NCBI RefSeq assembly: GCF_026000295.1
Contig: NZ_AP026769.1
Span: forward strand, 1,426,001 to 1,490,000
Reading direction: 5' to 3'
From: Helicobacter suis HS1
GTDB taxonomy: Bacteria; Campylobacterota; Campylobacteria; Campylobacterales; Helicobacteraceae
DNA: 64,000 nt
In this document: in pieces, positions 40,594-51,357 of the stretch
Layout of the letters: the number at the start of each line of letters is the position of its first letter
Numbering within the stretch: the first letter of the stretch is position 1
Position numbers and translations under genes: made by a program
Notes under the pieces: generated by a model
Told to the model about the DNA's origin: nothing
Seen by the model: only the letters and a program-made list of their open reading frames with translations
Databases searched by the model: none

Positions 40594-41604
40594 TTGTTGA
40601 GGGTTGCAATTAATGGTTTTGGTAGGATTGGTCGTTGTGTGGCTCGGATTTTACTTTCTAGGTATGCGGGGACTTTGGCGCTTATTAATGATCCAGCAGA
40701 TAGAGAGGTTTTAACCTACTTATTTGAGCATGACAGCGTGCATGGGGTTTATAGGCCGGAGGTATCTTTAGAGGGGGAAAAACTTTGTGTGGGGGATAGT
40801 TGCGTACTTTTTAAGCAGTGTCAAAATCCACAGGATTTAGATCTTTTAGGGATAGATATTCTCTTAGAGACTTCGGGGAAATTTAACACCTATGAGGATT
40901 TAGAGGTTTTTAGGCAAAAGGGGGCTAAAAAAGTGATTTTAGGCGCGCCCTTTGCACCCAGTGCCTCAGATTTAGCTAAAAAGGCTACTTTTGTATTAGG
41001 GGTTAATCACTTTGCTTACAAGAAACAAGATATTATCTCTAATGCCTCTTGTACCACTAATGCCCTCGCGCCTCTTTGCATGCTTTTAGATACGCATTTT
41101 GGGATAGAAAGCGCTTTACTCACCACCATTCATAGCTACACAAAAGGACAAGCCCTTGTTGATGGGGTTTTAGGCACGGATAAACGCCGTAGCCGCGCTG
41201 CTGCTAATATTATCCCAACCACCACTAGATCGGCTATGGCTCTTTATTATGTTCTGCCTAATCTTGAGGGGAAAATACATGGCCGTAGTGTGCGCGTACC
41301 GACTATAGATGTTTCTATGGTGGATTTAAGTGTGTATTTACAAAAGGAAACGGATACCCAAACACTTCTCACACTTTTTAAAGAGGCTAGCCAATCTAAT
41401 CTTAAGGGCATTTTAGAAGTAGATAGCGCTTATAAAGTGAGTAGCGATCTTGTGGGCAATGAGGCTAGTTGTGTGGTGATAGAAGACATGATTTTTAGTC
41501 TAGGTAGGCATGTTAAGATCATGGCGTGGTATGATAATGAATGGGCTTATGCTAAACGGCTAGTAGATTTAGCCCTTTACACGGGGAATGCAGGCGGTGA
41601 GTAA
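40594..41604 (+). CDS. gap: Glyceraldehyde-3-phosphate dehydrogenase (paralogue 1)
   Basis: 336 residues: Rossmann VAINGFGRIGR, catalytic Cys in SNASCTTNA, DKRRSRAAANIIPTTT and WYDNEWAYAKR. Oxidises or reduces glyceraldehyde 3-phosphate/1,3-bisphosphoglycerate. Start TTG 40594 follows AGGAGG. The alone-standing context and the DPAD stretch at the nucleotide site, unlike the paralogue's STCD, hint that the two enzymes differ in cofactor (NADP versus NAD) and in direction. It is about 45 percent similar by eye to the gap at 57284. Confidence 0.93.
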   Translation: MLRVAINGFGRIGRCVARILLSRYAGTLALINDPADREVLTYLFEHDSVHGVYRPEVSLEGEKLCVGDSCVLFKQCQNPQDLDLLGIDILLETSGKFNTYEDLEVFRQKGAKKVILGAPFAPSASDLAKKATFVLGVNHFAYKKQDIISNASCTTNALAPLCMLLDTHFGIESALLTTIHSYTKGQALVDGVLGTDKRRSRAAANIIPTTTRSAMALYYVLPNLEGKIHGRSVRVPTIDVSMVDLSVYLQKETDTQTLLTLFKEASQSNLKGILEVDSAYKVSSDLVGNEASCVVIEDMIFSLGRHVKIMAWYDNEWAYAKRLVDLALYTGNAGGE

Positions 41605-41744
41605 ACATGGTAATCTAGTTGAATATGGTAGAATTTGGTACATTGTTTTAAGCTAAGATACCTTAGAATTTGTCCTTATTATGATAAAGGGGCGCATGGA
41701 AAAGATAGACAAAATCTACCATCTACTCCGTATTAGGGCTATGC

Positions 41745-42518
41745 ATGGATTCTAAGGAGCAAGACCTCCTCAAAGAACAACTTTTTCACGAATTGTATTT
41801 AAAAATCCAAGAGAATCAAGCCAAATTAGAACAGGAAATAGCTAGTAAGATTGAAAGTTTGGCTTTATCACACCTAGATTTAAATAGTGTGTTTCGGATT
41901 GAAAGACGCAATAGTGCTATGGCTTATAAACTTGTGGTGCTATTAAGTCTGATTAGTTTAGCTTTAACCGTTGCGTTAATTATTCTCTTGCCTCTTAAAC
42001 AAACCCAGCACCATTTTATTGACTTTGCTAACCAAGATAAACACTATGCCATTATCCAAAGAGCTGATGCAAATTTAGCCAGTAACGAAGCTTTAGTGCG
42101 TTCATTAGTAGGCCAATACATTTTAAACCGCGAATCTATTAACCACATTGACGATCAAAACCGCTATGAAGTGGTGCGTTTACAAAGTAACTCGTCAGTT
42201 TGGCATGTTTTTGAAAGTCTAGTCGCCTCTAAAAATAGCATTTACACCGCCCCTAAAATGGATCGCGATATTCATATCGTCAATATTGCCTTGCTTAAAC
42301 ATTCTAAGAATCAAAATATCGCCCATGTACAAATTGTGGCTAAACTCTTTGATGCGGGGCAATTAATCCAGCAAAAGCGCTATAACATCGTGCTTAGCTT
42401 TACTTTTTTGCCCCCGCCTTCTTTTGATACAACCATGATGCCTAAAAACCCTACTGGCTTTCAAGTCAGCCGCTACAGCGTAACTGAAATGCAAGATCTA
42501 AAAACCCTCAAACCCTAA
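41745..42518 (+). CDS. VirB8-like type IV secretion/competence component, solitary
   Basis: 257 residues: cytoplasmic head of about 55 residues, one membrane segment (LVVLLSLISLALTVALIIL), and a periplasmic VirB8 domain with RSLVGQYILNRESI, RYEVVRLQSNSSVWHVFESL and an NxxP-like MPKNPTGFQ near the end. In Helicobacter the family member ComB8 serves DNA uptake. No virB9/virB10 homologue is beside it, which is unusual. A 19-codon leader frame at 41696-41755 overlaps its start and could couple translation. Confidence 0.75.
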   Translation: MDSKEQDLLKEQLFHELYLKIQENQAKLEQEIASKIESLALSHLDLNSVFRIERRNSAMAYKLVVLLSLISLALTVALIILLPLKQTQHHFIDFANQDKHYAIIQRADANLASNEALVRSLVGQYILNRESINHIDDQNRYEVVRLQSNSSVWHVFESLVASKNSIYTAPKMDRDIHIVNIALLKHSKNQNIAHVQIVAKLFDAGQLIQQKRYNIVLSFTFLPPPSFDTTMMPKNPTGFQVSRYSVTEMQDLKTLKP

Positions 42519-42522
42519 GAAT

Positions 42523-43953
42523 TTAGGCTAATTCCTCTTTTAACAAGCTATTAACCATCGCCGGATTAGCGTTTTTCAGATTTTTAAGCACCTGCCCAAC
42601 AAAAAACCCTAAAAGTTTTTCTTTACCGCCCTTATAATCCTTAACCTTATCCGGATTAGCCTCTAAAATCGTCTTAATAGCCTTTAAAATCACCTCTTTA
42701 TCCCCCATTTGGGCTAGATTGTGCTTAGCAATGATCTGCTCAATATCTGCCACACAAGCTACCTTTTGCTCCATCAGTGTATCTAAAATTTCTTTGCCGG
42801 CCTTGCCTGAAATATGCTTACTATCAATTAGGCGCACTAAATGGGCTAAAACTTGCGATTCTATAGGGCTATCTTGCAAACTCTGCTCGCCTTGCAAACG
42901 GCCTAAAAGTTCCACACTTAGCCAAGTAAAACTCCCCTTAGCGCTAGCCCCCTGCTCTAACATCGCCTCAAAATAATTAGCCATTTCTAAACTACTCACC
43001 AAAATATCAGCCTCCTCAGCTTTAAGCCCTAAAACTTTGACATAGCGCTCTTTTTTAGCTTCAGGGAGTTCTTTAATATTTTGCGCCTCTTGCATCAGTT
43101 CTACTGGGATAAAAAGGGGCTTTAAATCTGGATCGGGAAAATAGCGATAATCTGCTGAACCTTCTTTATTGCGCATGGATTGGGTGATGCCTTTACTTGT
43201 ATCAAATAAACGGGTTTCTTGCACCACTTCTTTTTCATAAGTCCCGCGCTCAAAGGCCTCTATTTGGCGTGCTACCTCATAATCAATAGCCTTTTGGATA
43301 AATTTAAAGCTATTGAGATTTTTAATCTCTACACGGGTATAGAGTTTCTCCTCCCCTTTGGGGCGGATAGAGACATTAGCATCGCATCTAAAATTACCCT
43401 CCTGCATATTGCCATCACAAATATCTAAAAAGCACACAATGCTATGCAATTTTTTAAGATAGCTAATTGCCTCGCTACTACTGCGCATATCCGGGCAACT
43501 CACAATCTCTAAAAGCGGCGTGCCTGCGCGGTTTAAATCCACTTGTGAATACTGTGGGCTATGGATATTTTTCCCCGCATCTTCTTCTAAGTGCGCCCTC
43601 TCAATAGCAATACGCTTTGCTCCCGCTTCTGTTTGTATGTCTAAATATCCGCGACTCACAATGGGTAATTCAAACTGAGAAATTTGATAGGCTTTGGGCA
43701 GATCGGGATAAAAATAGTTTTTACGGGCAAAAACACTATTTTGATTGATTGTTGCATGAATGGCTGTGCCAAAGGCAATGGCTTTTCTTACTGCCTCAAT
43801 ATTGAGCACAGGCAGGGCTCCGGGTAGCCCTAAACACACGGGGCATGTGTTACTATTAGGGGCGTCTTTAAAACTAGTAGGGCAGGAGCAAAATATTTTA
43901 CTCTTAGTATTAAGCTGGGCGTGTACTTCTAACCCGATAATGGTTTCAAACAT
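42523..43953 (-). CDS. gatB: Aspartyl/glutamyl-tRNA amidotransferase subunit B
   Basis: 476 residues: [12 protein letters not shown], the zinc Cys cluster CSCPTSF...[23 protein letters not shown], and the C-terminal YqeY-like tRNA-binding domain ([25 protein letters not shown]). With GatA and GatC it converts Glu-tRNA-Gln to Gln-tRNA-Gln. Convergent with the VirB8-like gene, ending 4 bases away. Confidence 0.97.
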   Translation of the reverse strand: MFETIIGLEVHAQLNTKSKIFCSCPTSFKDAPNSNTCPVCLGLPGALPVLNIEAVRKAIAFGTAIHATINQNSVFARKNYFYPDLPKAYQISQFELPIVSRGYLDIQTEAGAKRIAIERAHLEEDAGKNIHSPQYSQVDLNRAGTPLLEIVSCPDMRSSSEAISYLKKLHSIVCFLDICDGNMQEGNFRCDANVSIRPKGEEKLYTRVEIKNLNSFKFIQKAIDYEVARQIEAFERGTYEKEVVQETRLFDTSKGITQSMRNKEGSADYRYFPDPDLKPLFIPVELMQEAQNIKELPEAKKERYVKVLGLKAEEADILVSSLEMANYFEAMLEQGASAKGSFTWLSVELLGRLQGEQSLQDSPIESQVLAHLVRLIDSKHISGKAGKEILDTLMEQKVACVADIEQIIAKHNLAQMGDKEVILKAIKTILEANPDKVKDYKGGKEKLLGFFVGQVLKNLKNANPAMVNSLLKEELA

Positions 43954-44173
43954 GTACTTCCTTATTTTAAAGATAAAGACATTTTACCACGCGCTATTTA
44001 ACATTCTTAAGCAAAACCTTTCTTTGCGGGGTAGGATTGTATAAATTATGCTGTAATGCAGCCTCATGTGTTTTAGCAAATAGTTAGTTTTAGATCGCTT
44101 CACTTTATTTTTGAACGCACAACATGGCATAATGCGCCTATGCTATTTTCTATTTTTTTCGCGGTTTTTATGC

Positions 44174-45193
44174 ATGTCTATTAAAGAGGCGGTTGTTTTG
44201 CTTAACATGGGCGGCCCTAATCATTTAGCTGAGGTCGCGCTTTTCCTTAAAAACATGTTTGCTGACCCCTGTATTCTCTCTTTTAAAAACCCTCTTTTGC
44301 GCAAAATTTTAGGGAGTTTCATTGTCAAAAACCGCCTACAAAAAGCCCAAGATATTTACAAATGCATTGGCAATAAATCCCCCATTAACGATCTTACCGC
44401 TAGGCTTACAAACCGCCTTAATGCTTTGGATACAAGCCGCCACTACACCTATGCTATGCGCTACACCCCTCCCTTTACCTCTATGGTTTTTAACGAATTA
44501 GCCCAACAAGGTTTTAATTCTTTAGTGCTTTTTTCTATGTATCCCCAATATTCCACTACCACCACACAATCCTCCATGCAAGAGGCCTTTAAAACCCTAG
44601 AAACTTTGCATTTTTACCCTAATCTGCGCATTATTGATCGTTTTTATACCCATTCGCTCTACAACGAGGCCATTATCCAAAGCATTTCTAAAACTTTGCA
44701 AAATAGATCTGCAAAAGATTTTGTCTTGATTTTCTCCGTGCATGGATTACCCGAAAGTATAATCAAAGAGGGCGATCCTTATCAGGCTGAATGTTTACAC
44801 CAAGTAAGTCTTTTAAAACGCTTGCTACTGCCCTTTAAATTTAAACACATTGAACTTTCCTACCAATCTAAAGTAGGCCCTCTTAAGTGGCTAGAGCCTA
44901 GCACTGAGAGCATGATAGAACAACACCGCCGCGATAAAATCCTCATTTATCCTTTGGCCTTTAGCATTGATAATTCTGAAACCCTTTTTGAGTTACAAAT
45001 CCAATATAAACTAGAGGCGACGCGCCTAGCCGTGCCTGAATATTTAGTTTGCCCCTGTTTAAACGATCACCCTCTCTTTGTCAAGGCTATTTTAGAGCTT
45101 GTAGAAAATGCCCCCTCCCTAAGCCAAGATTTTAAGACAAAAGGCTACAATGTCCCCTTTAATCCACACCAAGAGGCTTTTAAATGCGTATGA
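44174..45193 (+). CDS. hemH: Ferrochelatase
   Basis: 339 residues from [15 protein letters not shown]. Inserts Fe(II) into protoporphyrin IX, the last step of heme b synthesis. The active His is in FSVHGLPES; the [14 protein letters not shown] block carries the second metal-site residue. I chose ATG 44174; the extra 21 residues possible upstream are hydrophobic but non-homologous. It overlaps the thioredoxin-like gene by 10 bases: a cytochrome-biogenesis operon with ccsBA. Confidence 0.95.
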   Translation: MSIKEAVVLLNMGGPNHLAEVALFLKNMFADPCILSFKNPLLRKILGSFIVKNRLQKAQDIYKCIGNKSPINDLTARLTNRLNALDTSRHYTYAMRYTPPFTSMVFNELAQQGFNSLVLFSMYPQYSTTTTQSSMQEAFKTLETLHFYPNLRIIDRFYTHSLYNEAIIQSISKTLQNRSAKDFVLIFSVHGLPESIIKEGDPYQAECLHQVSLLKRLLLPFKFKHIELSYQSKVGPLKWLEPSTESMIEQHRRDKILIYPLAFSIDNSETLFELQIQYKLEATRLAVPEYLVCPCLNDHPLFVKAILELVENAPSLSQDFKTKGYNVPFNPHQEAFKCV

Positions 45194-45819
45194 TCTCTTA
45201 TTTTACTTTATTGCTTTTATTATTCCATTTTAGTTTGGCTTCTGATGATGAGATTGATGATAGCATGATTTCCTCAGGCGCGATCTCTCCTAAAAGTACG
45301 CTAGAGACAAGCGACAATTTAGACAAACAAAGTTATGCCGGGCTAGAGGATATTTTTCAAGATACCCGTATCATCAGCCCCCATGGCAAACATATGCTAC
45401 TCATTTTTAGCAAAAATGGCTGTGCGTACTGCGAAATGCTCAAGCAAGATTTAAAACACTATGCAGAGCTTAAAAACTACATCAAAACACACTTTAGCGC
45501 CTACTACATCAACACCAGTTATAGTAAAATGCATGATTTTAAAATCGGCACGCCTGAAAAACCCCGCGAGTTAAAATTACCCACTTCCGAGCTTGCTCAG
45601 ATGTATGAGGTTAACTCCACACCCACCATTGTTTTAGCCGACTCCACCGGTAAAACCATCTATGAACTCCCTGGCTACATGCCCCATGTCCAATTTTTAG
45701 CGGTTTTAGAATTTGTAGGCAATAACCTTTATCAGGGCATCAATGACGATAAAATCTTTATCCAAAAACTACGCGCCTACATTCTTAAAAAGACAAGAGA
45801 GTCTAAACATGCAAGTTAG
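45184..45819 (+). CDS. Periplasmic thioredoxin-like protein (CcmG/DsbC type)
   Basis: 211 residues: signal peptide ([11 protein letters not shown]), a thioredoxin fold with the CxxC in [11 protein letters not shown] and the cis-Pro in VNSTPTIVL. Sits between hemH and ccsBA, as HP0377 does in H. pylori, where it keeps apocytochrome c thiols reduced for heme attachment. Its end overlaps the ccsBA start by 11 bases. Confidence 0.9.
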   Translation: MRMISYFTLLLLLFHFSLASDDEIDDSMISSGAISPKSTLETSDNLDKQSYAGLEDIFQDTRIISPHGKHMLLIFSKNGCAYCEMLKQDLKHYAELKNYIKTHFSAYYINTSYSKMHDFKIGTPEKPRELKLPTSELAQMYEVNSTPTIVLADSTGKTIYELPGYMPHVQFLAVLEFVGNNLYQGINDDKIFIQKLRAYILKKTRESKHAS

Positions 45820-48622
45820 GCAAATCTTTGCATTCTTTTTTGGATCTTTTTGGGTAGCCATTCCCCTTATTGTTGTATACGCCACCGCTTGTGCTATGGC
45901 CACCTTTATAGAAAACGACTATGGTACTCCTGCTAGCCGTGCTGTTATTTATGACACTTGGTGGTTTAGCGCTTTGCATGTGTATTTGTTAATTGTCATC
46001 ATTGGTACGATGATCACTTCTAAAGCATGGCAAAGAAAACGCTATATTAGTCTCTTTTTCCATAGTTCGCTAGTGCTTATTATTTTAGGCGCGGGAGTAA
46101 CCCGCTTTTTTGGCTTTGAGGCCACCATGCATATCCGTCAAGATCAAAGTAGCGATCGTATCCGCACCACAGATAGCTATTTAAATCTCACCGTGCAAAA
46201 AAAAGACAGCCCCCCTTTGCATTTTTCTCTTAAAACCCCTCTCTCACCCTTTTCTAAATACCTTCCTAATACGGAGGTTATGGTCTATGGTAAAACACTG
46301 CTTTTAGAACCCTTAAGTGTGCGCAAAATGACTCCTAATAAAAAAGATAACCGCGCTCTTTTGGTTATTAAGGTAAGTTTTGATGGAGAAAGCCAGACAC
46401 TACAAATCATAGGCGGGCATGAGGTAGAAAGCCAAGATGCACAAGCAACTCTTAAAGACCTACAAATACGCCTTAATTGGGGTATTTCAGAGCGCAAACT
46501 TCCCTTTAAACTGCATTTAAAACGCTTTGAATTAGAGCGCTATCCCGGTTCTATGAGCCCTTCTTCTTATGCCTCTGAAGTGGAAGTTTTAAGCGCAGAT
46601 GGCAAGGTGATCAAACCCTATAGGATTTTTATGAACCATGTTTTAGATTATGGCGGGTATCGTTTTTTCCAATCCTCCTACGATCAAGATGAAAAGGGCA
46701 CGATTCTTTCAGTCAACCGCGATCCGGGTAAAAACTTCACCTATGCGGGCTATGCCATGTTAATCTTGGGCGCACTCTTGTTGCTTTTTAATAAAGAGGG
46801 GCGTTTTCAAAAGCTCTCGCGCTTTTTAAAGACCCAACAAGTAGCCGGGATTTTATTAGCCCTTTCTTTAGGGTTTAGCTCTTATGCACGCGCTGAGCAG
46901 GGCAAGATTGATATGCACGGGGGCAAGGAGGCAAAAACCCCTGTAGAAAACATGGCTAAAGTTAAGATAGATAAAACCGCTCAAAGAAACGCCCAGATCA
47001 TTACACGCATGAAAAATCTTAAAACCCACTCTAAAGGCCAATTAGAAAGATTTGGCCGCTTGCAAGTACAAGGCTTTGAGGGGCGCATTAAACCCTTAGA
47101 CACGCTTAGCATGGAGCTTATCCATAAAATCACCCACCAAGACGACTTTAAAGGCATGGATAATTTACAGGTGATGCTTGGCATGATGCTTTATCCAGAT
47201 GATTATAAAAATATTAAAATGATCTACACCTCCACGCCTAAACTACGCACGATGATAGGAGTCCCTGCTAACCAAAGGCGGGTAGCTTTTTTGGATCTCT
47301 TTGGGCCCCATGGTTATAAACTCCAAAACTATGTAGAGGAAATCAACCAAAAAGCCCCTAAAGATCGCGATGAATTTGATAAAGATGTATTAAAAGTTGA
47401 TGAGCGCATTAATCTAGTCTACATGATTTTTAGCGGTTCAATCTTAAAGATTTTTCCCAGCCATAAAGGCCAAATTTGGCTCGATCCTGAAGATGCGATT
47501 AGAAGTAGCGATGCGACTCTAACTAAAGAGGCCACAGGATTTTTACGGGCTTTGTTTGTAGGCTTTGATATGGGGGTGGATCATAACAAATGGGAGGCGG
47601 TTAATAAAACCCTAACAGAGCTAGATGCCTACCAAAAAGCCCATAGCAATCTTTATTTACCTGCCTCCAGAATTAACTCTGAAATCTTTTTAAACCACAG
47701 CAATTTTTTCCACTTTTTAATGGCCCCTTATTTATTGCTAGGCGTGTTTTTATTAGTTGTGGTTTTAGTGGCTACCTTTAAAAATAAACCTGTGAATGTC
47801 TGGCTACACCGTGGTTTTTACACTGTGCTTTTACTCTGCACTCTAGCCCATACAGTTGGTTTATTATTAAGGTGGTATGTGAGTGGGCATTCTCCTTGGA
47901 GTAATGCTTATGAGTCTATGCTTTATATTTCATGGGCATCTACTTTGGCTGGTCTGATCTTGCGCTCTAATTTAGCCCTATGTGCCTCTAGCTTTTTAGC
48001 CGGCACAGCGCTATTTGTAGCGCATTTAGGTTTTATGGATCCCCAAATTAGTAATCTAGTGCCGGTTCTTAAATCCTACTGGCTAAATATCCATGTCTCT
48101 ATTATCACGGCTAGCTATGGCTTTTTAAGTTTGTGCTTTATTTTAGGGTTACTCACTTTGCTTTTATTCTTGCTTAGAAGTCCAAAAAGACCCCATATTG
48201 ATCAAACTATCCTCTCACTCAGCGCGATTAATGAAATGGGAATGATCATGGGGCTTTTAATGCTAACTGTGGGCAATTTTTTAGGCGGGGTGTGGGCTAA
48301 TGAATCTTGGGGGCGTTATTGGGGTTGGGACCCTAAGGAAACTTGGGCGCTTATTTCCATTGCGGTTTATGCAGTGATCTTACACTTGCGCTTTTTGCGC
48401 TTTGATTACATGCCCTATGTCTTTGCTAGTGCTAGTGTGCTAGGCTTTTACTCTATTTTAATGACCTATTTTGGGGTCAATTACTATCTCTCAGGAATGC
48501 ACAGTTATGCCGCAGGTGATCCTTTGCCCATTCCTGCTTTTCTTTACCCCTTTGTGGCCTCCACTTTTGCGCTTGTGATTTTGGCTGGATTTAAACGAAA
48601 ACTAGTCATGGTCAAGATTTAG
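45809..48622 (+). CDS. ccsBA: Cytochrome c biogenesis protein CcsBA (fusion)
   Basis: 937 residues. N-terminal CcsB/ResB half (membrane helices and a large periplasmic loop) fused to the CcsA half with the WWD heme-handling signature (WGRYWGWDPKETW) and P-His residues. It exports heme and joins it to apocytochrome c. The fusion is normal for epsilonproteobacteria. ATG 45809; the frame opens earlier but only within the upstream gene. Confidence 0.95.
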   Translation: MQVRQIFAFFFGSFWVAIPLIVVYATACAMATFIENDYGTPASRAVIYDTWWFSALHVYLLIVIIGTMITSKAWQRKRYISLFFHSSLVLIILGAGVTRFFGFEATMHIRQDQSSDRIRTTDSYLNLTVQKKDSPPLHFSLKTPLSPFSKYLPNTEVMVYGKTLLLEPLSVRKMTPNKKDNRALLVIKVSFDGESQTLQIIGGHEVESQDAQATLKDLQIRLNWGISERKLPFKLHLKRFELERYPGSMSPSSYASEVEVLSADGKVIKPYRIFMNHVLDYGGYRFFQSSYDQDEKGTILSVNRDPGKNFTYAGYAMLILGALLLLFNKEGRFQKLSRFLKTQQVAGILLALSLGFSSYARAEQGKIDMHGGKEAKTPVENMAKVKIDKTAQRNAQIITRMKNLKTHSKGQLERFGRLQVQGFEGRIKPLDTLSMELIHKITHQDDFKGMDNLQVMLGMMLYPDDYKNIKMIYTSTPKLRTMIGVPANQRRVAFLDLFGPHGYKLQNYVEEINQKAPKDRDEFDKDVLKVDERINLVYMIFSGSILKIFPSHKGQIWLDPEDAIRSSDATLTKEATGFLRALFVGFDMGVDHNKWEAVNKTLTELDAYQKAHSNLYLPASRINSEIFLNHSNFFHFLMAPYLLLGVFLLVVVLVATFKNKPVNVWLHRGFYTVLLLCTLAHTVGLLLRWYVSGHSPWSNAYESMLYISWASTLAGLILRSNLALCASSFLAGTALFVAHLGFMDPQISNLVPVLKSYWLNIHVSIITASYGFLSLCFILGLLTLLLFLLRSPKRPHIDQTILSLSAINEMGMIMGLLMLTVGNFLGGVWANESWGRYWGWDPKETWALISIAVYAVILHLRFLRFDYMPYVFASASVLGFYSILMTYFGVNYYLSGMHSYAAGDPLPIPAFLYPFVASTFALVILAGFKRKLVMVKI

Positions 48623-48736
48623 TCTTGACTTTTGGCCATTTCTACACTAAAATAGCCTTTTTCTCATTTTAAGCGCTTTAGTTCTCCCTAGCGAGGCTTG
48701 TAGTTGTCCAATCATCAGAAGAAAACAAGGATTTTA

Positions 48737-50035
48737 ATGGCAGATCACCCTAAACAAAAAACCCATACCCCTGTGAGTGGTTATCGCATTGAGGAGTTGC
48801 GCGCAAAACCCACAGAAAAACTTTTAGAAATTGCCAACGAGCTAAGAGTAGAAAACCCGCAGGAATTCAAACGACAAGATTTGATGTTTGAGATTCTTAA
48901 AAATCAGGTGAGTCAGGGGGGTTATATCCTCTTTACAGGTATTTTAGAAACAGCAAACGAGGGCTATGGGTTTTTGCGCGGGCTAGATGGGAGTTTTTCA
49001 GATAACCAAAACGATACCTATGTGAGCCACTCACAAATTAAGCGCTTTGCGTTGAGAAATGGCGATATTGTAACCGGTCAAGTACGCGCTCCAAGAGATC
49101 AAGAAAAATACTATGCCTTGCTTAAAATTGAGGCGGTTAACTACCTCCCCTTAGATGAGATTAGAAACCGCCCGCTTTTTGATAACCTCACCCCGCTTTT
49201 CCCTACAGAACAGCTTAAACTAGAGTATGAACCTAATAAGGTAACTGGACGCATTCTTGATCTTTTTAGCCCAATGGGTAAGGGACAGCGCGCGCTTATT
49301 GTAGCCCCGCCAAGAACGGGTAAAACCGAACTTATGAAAGAACTAGCCCATGGCATCGCCCGTAACCACCCTGAGGTTGAATTATTAATTTTACTCGTAG
49401 ATGAACGCCCTGAAGAGGTTACTGACATGCAAAGAAGCGTGAAAGGTCAGGTATTTAGCTCTACTTTTGATTTACCCTCAGCTAATCATATCCGTATTGC
49501 TGAATTAGTACTTGAGCGGGCTAAGCGCAGGGTAGAAATGGGAAAAGATGTAGTGATTTTATTAGATTCTATTACAAGATTAGCACGGGCTTATAATGCT
49601 ATCACACCCTCAAGCGGGAAGGTTTTAAGTGGGGGCGTAGATGCTAATGCTTTGCATAAACCCAAACGCTTTTTTGGGGCGGCGCGCAATATTGAGGAGG
49701 GCGGAAGTTTAACCATCATCGCTACAGCTTTGATTGAAACAGGATCGCGCATGGATGAGGTGATTTTTGAGGAATTTAAAGGTACGGGCAATAGTGAAAT
49801 TGTACTTGCTAGAAGCATTTCTGAAAGGCGTATTTATCCGGCCTTTGATGTGCTCAAATCCGGTACCCGTAAGGATAATATTTTGTTAGGCAAAGATACG
49901 CTCACTAAGGTTTGGGTGCTTAGAAATGTGATGCAACAAATGGATGATGTAGAGGCGCTTAATTTTATTTATTCCAAAATGCAAACCACCAAAGACAACC
50001 AAGAATTTTTAAGGCTCATGCAGGAGGGGTCTTGA
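48737..50035 (+). CDS. rho: Transcription termination factor Rho
   Basis: 432 residues: N-terminal domain ([18 protein letters not shown]), RNA-binding cold-shock region ([13 protein letters not shown]), P-loop [12 protein letters not shown], Walker [11 protein letters not shown]- and R-loops. Rho translocates along RNA and releases RNA polymerase. ATG 48737 has an AAGGA site; ATG 48704 is possible. It overlaps murI by 4 bases. Confidence 0.96.
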   Translation: MADHPKQKTHTPVSGYRIEELRAKPTEKLLEIANELRVENPQEFKRQDLMFEILKNQVSQGGYILFTGILETANEGYGFLRGLDGSFSDNQNDTYVSHSQIKRFALRNGDIVTGQVRAPRDQEKYYALLKIEAVNYLPLDEIRNRPLFDNLTPLFPTEQLKLEYEPNKVTGRILDLFSPMGKGQRALIVAPPRTGKTELMKELAHGIARNHPEVELLILLVDERPEEVTDMQRSVKGQVFSSTFDLPSANHIRIAELVLERAKRRVEMGKDVVILLDSITRLARAYNAITPSSGKVLSGGVDANALHKPKRFFGAARNIEEGGSLTIIATALIETGSRMDEVIFEEFKGTGNSEIVLARSISERRIYPAFDVLKSGTRKDNILLGKDTLTKVWVLRNVMQQMDDVEALNFIYSKMQTTKDNQEFLRLMQEGS

Positions 50036-50787
50036 GGGTTGGGGTTTTTGATAGCGGGGTTGGCGGGCTTAGTGTTCTTGAGAGCCTACTTAAAGCCCGT
50101 TTATTTGAACACATTATTTATTATGGCGATACGGCGCGCGTGCCTTATGGCCCTAAAGATCCGGCCACTATCCAAAAATTTTCTTTAGAAGCTTTAGATT
50201 TTTTCAAACCCTATCAAATTGATATGCTCATTGTGGCGTGTAATAGTGTGAGTGCATGGGCTTTGCCACAAATGCGCAATCAAAGCAAAATGCCCATTGT
50301 AGGAGTAATAGAGGCGGGGGTGCTATCTGTGCTTAAAAAAACTTCTCAAGAGCAGCCCATTTTAATATTAGGGACTAAGGCCACTATTGCCTCTAACCGC
50401 TACGCAAAAGAACTAGGCGCACATGGTTATAAAAATGTGCAAAGTTTAGCCACAGGGTTATTTGTGCCCTTGATTGAAGAGGGGGTTTTAGAAGGCCCTC
50501 TTTTAGAGGCCTGTATGGTGCATTATTTTAAGGATTTAAAATGCGCGCCTTCTGTGGTGGTTTTGGGTTGTACGCATTTTCCTTGGATTGTTTCTAGTTT
50601 AAAGGGCTATTTTTTAGAGCGTTTTAAAACTCCATGTGAGTTTGTCCACTCTGGCGAGGCCATTGTAGAGTATCTGCAAGAAAAATACAATCTCCTATCA
50701 AGAAATCAAGAAAGTAATTTAGAACTCTTTGCAAGCGGAGATGTTAGTCTTTTAAAACAATTAGCCCATTCTTTGAGATCAAAATAA
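50032..50787 (+). CDS. murI: Glutamate racemase
   Basis: 251 residues. Makes D-glutamate for peptidoglycan. Catalytic Cys in [11 protein letters not shown] and in VVLGCTHFP, plus FDSGVGGLS and [11 protein letters not shown] at the front. The start TTG 50032 overlaps the rho stop, as in H. pylori HP0549-HP0550. Confidence 0.96.
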   Translation: MRVGVFDSGVGGLSVLESLLKARLFEHIIYYGDTARVPYGPKDPATIQKFSLEALDFFKPYQIDMLIVACNSVSAWALPQMRNQSKMPIVGVIEAGVLSVLKKTSQEQPILILGTKATIASNRYAKELGAHGYKNVQSLATGLFVPLIEEGVLEGPLLEACMVHYFKDLKCAPSVVVLGCTHFPWIVSSLKGYFLERFKTPCEFVHSGEAIVEYLQEKYNLLSRNQESNLELFASGDVSLLKQLAHSLRSK

Positions 50788-51357
50788 ATAAGCGTAGGAA
50801 GCCAGCCAGTAGTAAAAATCCATGCTTAAAAACTTGTTGTTAACCGCGTTGATTTTGCCAAAAGGGATTTTAACCCCTAACTCTACGCGGTGTTGTTTGT
50901 CTATGGTGCTACCAAACCCCACATCTAAAACCCCGTTATAGCCCATAAAACTACGGTTATCCGTAGAACTCACTAAAGTATGCGCCCCCTGAAAATAACC
51001 AAGCCCTACCCCTATATAAGTGCCAAAGGCGTATTTAGATTTATGGTAAAAATCATTGACCATATCTAGGTGCAAGCCTACAAAAGAGGAAACTAGCGTA
51101 TTAAAGGCGGTGGGTTTAATAGCCATGAGATATTCAATCTGGCCTCTTAAGGAAACATAGGGGTTAAAATTATGCTGATAACCCCCCTTAAATCCCCAGA
51201 CAAAGGAATTAATCCATGGTTCTTTATTGGTGCGGTAAGTAGCAAAACCCGTTGTAGCCCCGATAAAAATTTGGTTTTTAGCTAAGGGCTCTGGCTTGTT
51301 TTGGCTAGCTCCTATTAAAGCGCTGGCTAGTAATAAAGAGCTAAACAGCCTTCTCAT
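50779..51357 (-). CDS. Small outer membrane beta-barrel protein
   Basis: 192 residues: signal peptide (SSLLLASALIGASQN), IFIGATTGFATYR, then alternating strands and a terminal Phe (LASYAYLF). It lies directly behind hefC (overlap of 17 bases) as the last gene of the hef operon and converges on murI. Likely an outer-membrane protein of the Hof/Hom-like kind; function unknown. Confidence 0.75.
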   Translation of the reverse strand: MRRLFSSLLLASALIGASQNKPEPLAKNQIFIGATTGFATYRTNKEPWINSFVWGFKGGYQHNFNPYVSLRGQIEYLMAIKPTAFNTLVSSFVGLHLDMVNDFYHKSKYAFGTYIGVGLGYFQGAHTLVSSTDNRSFMGYNGVLDVGFGSTIDKQHRVELGVKIPFGKINAVNNKFLSMDFYYWLASYAYLF

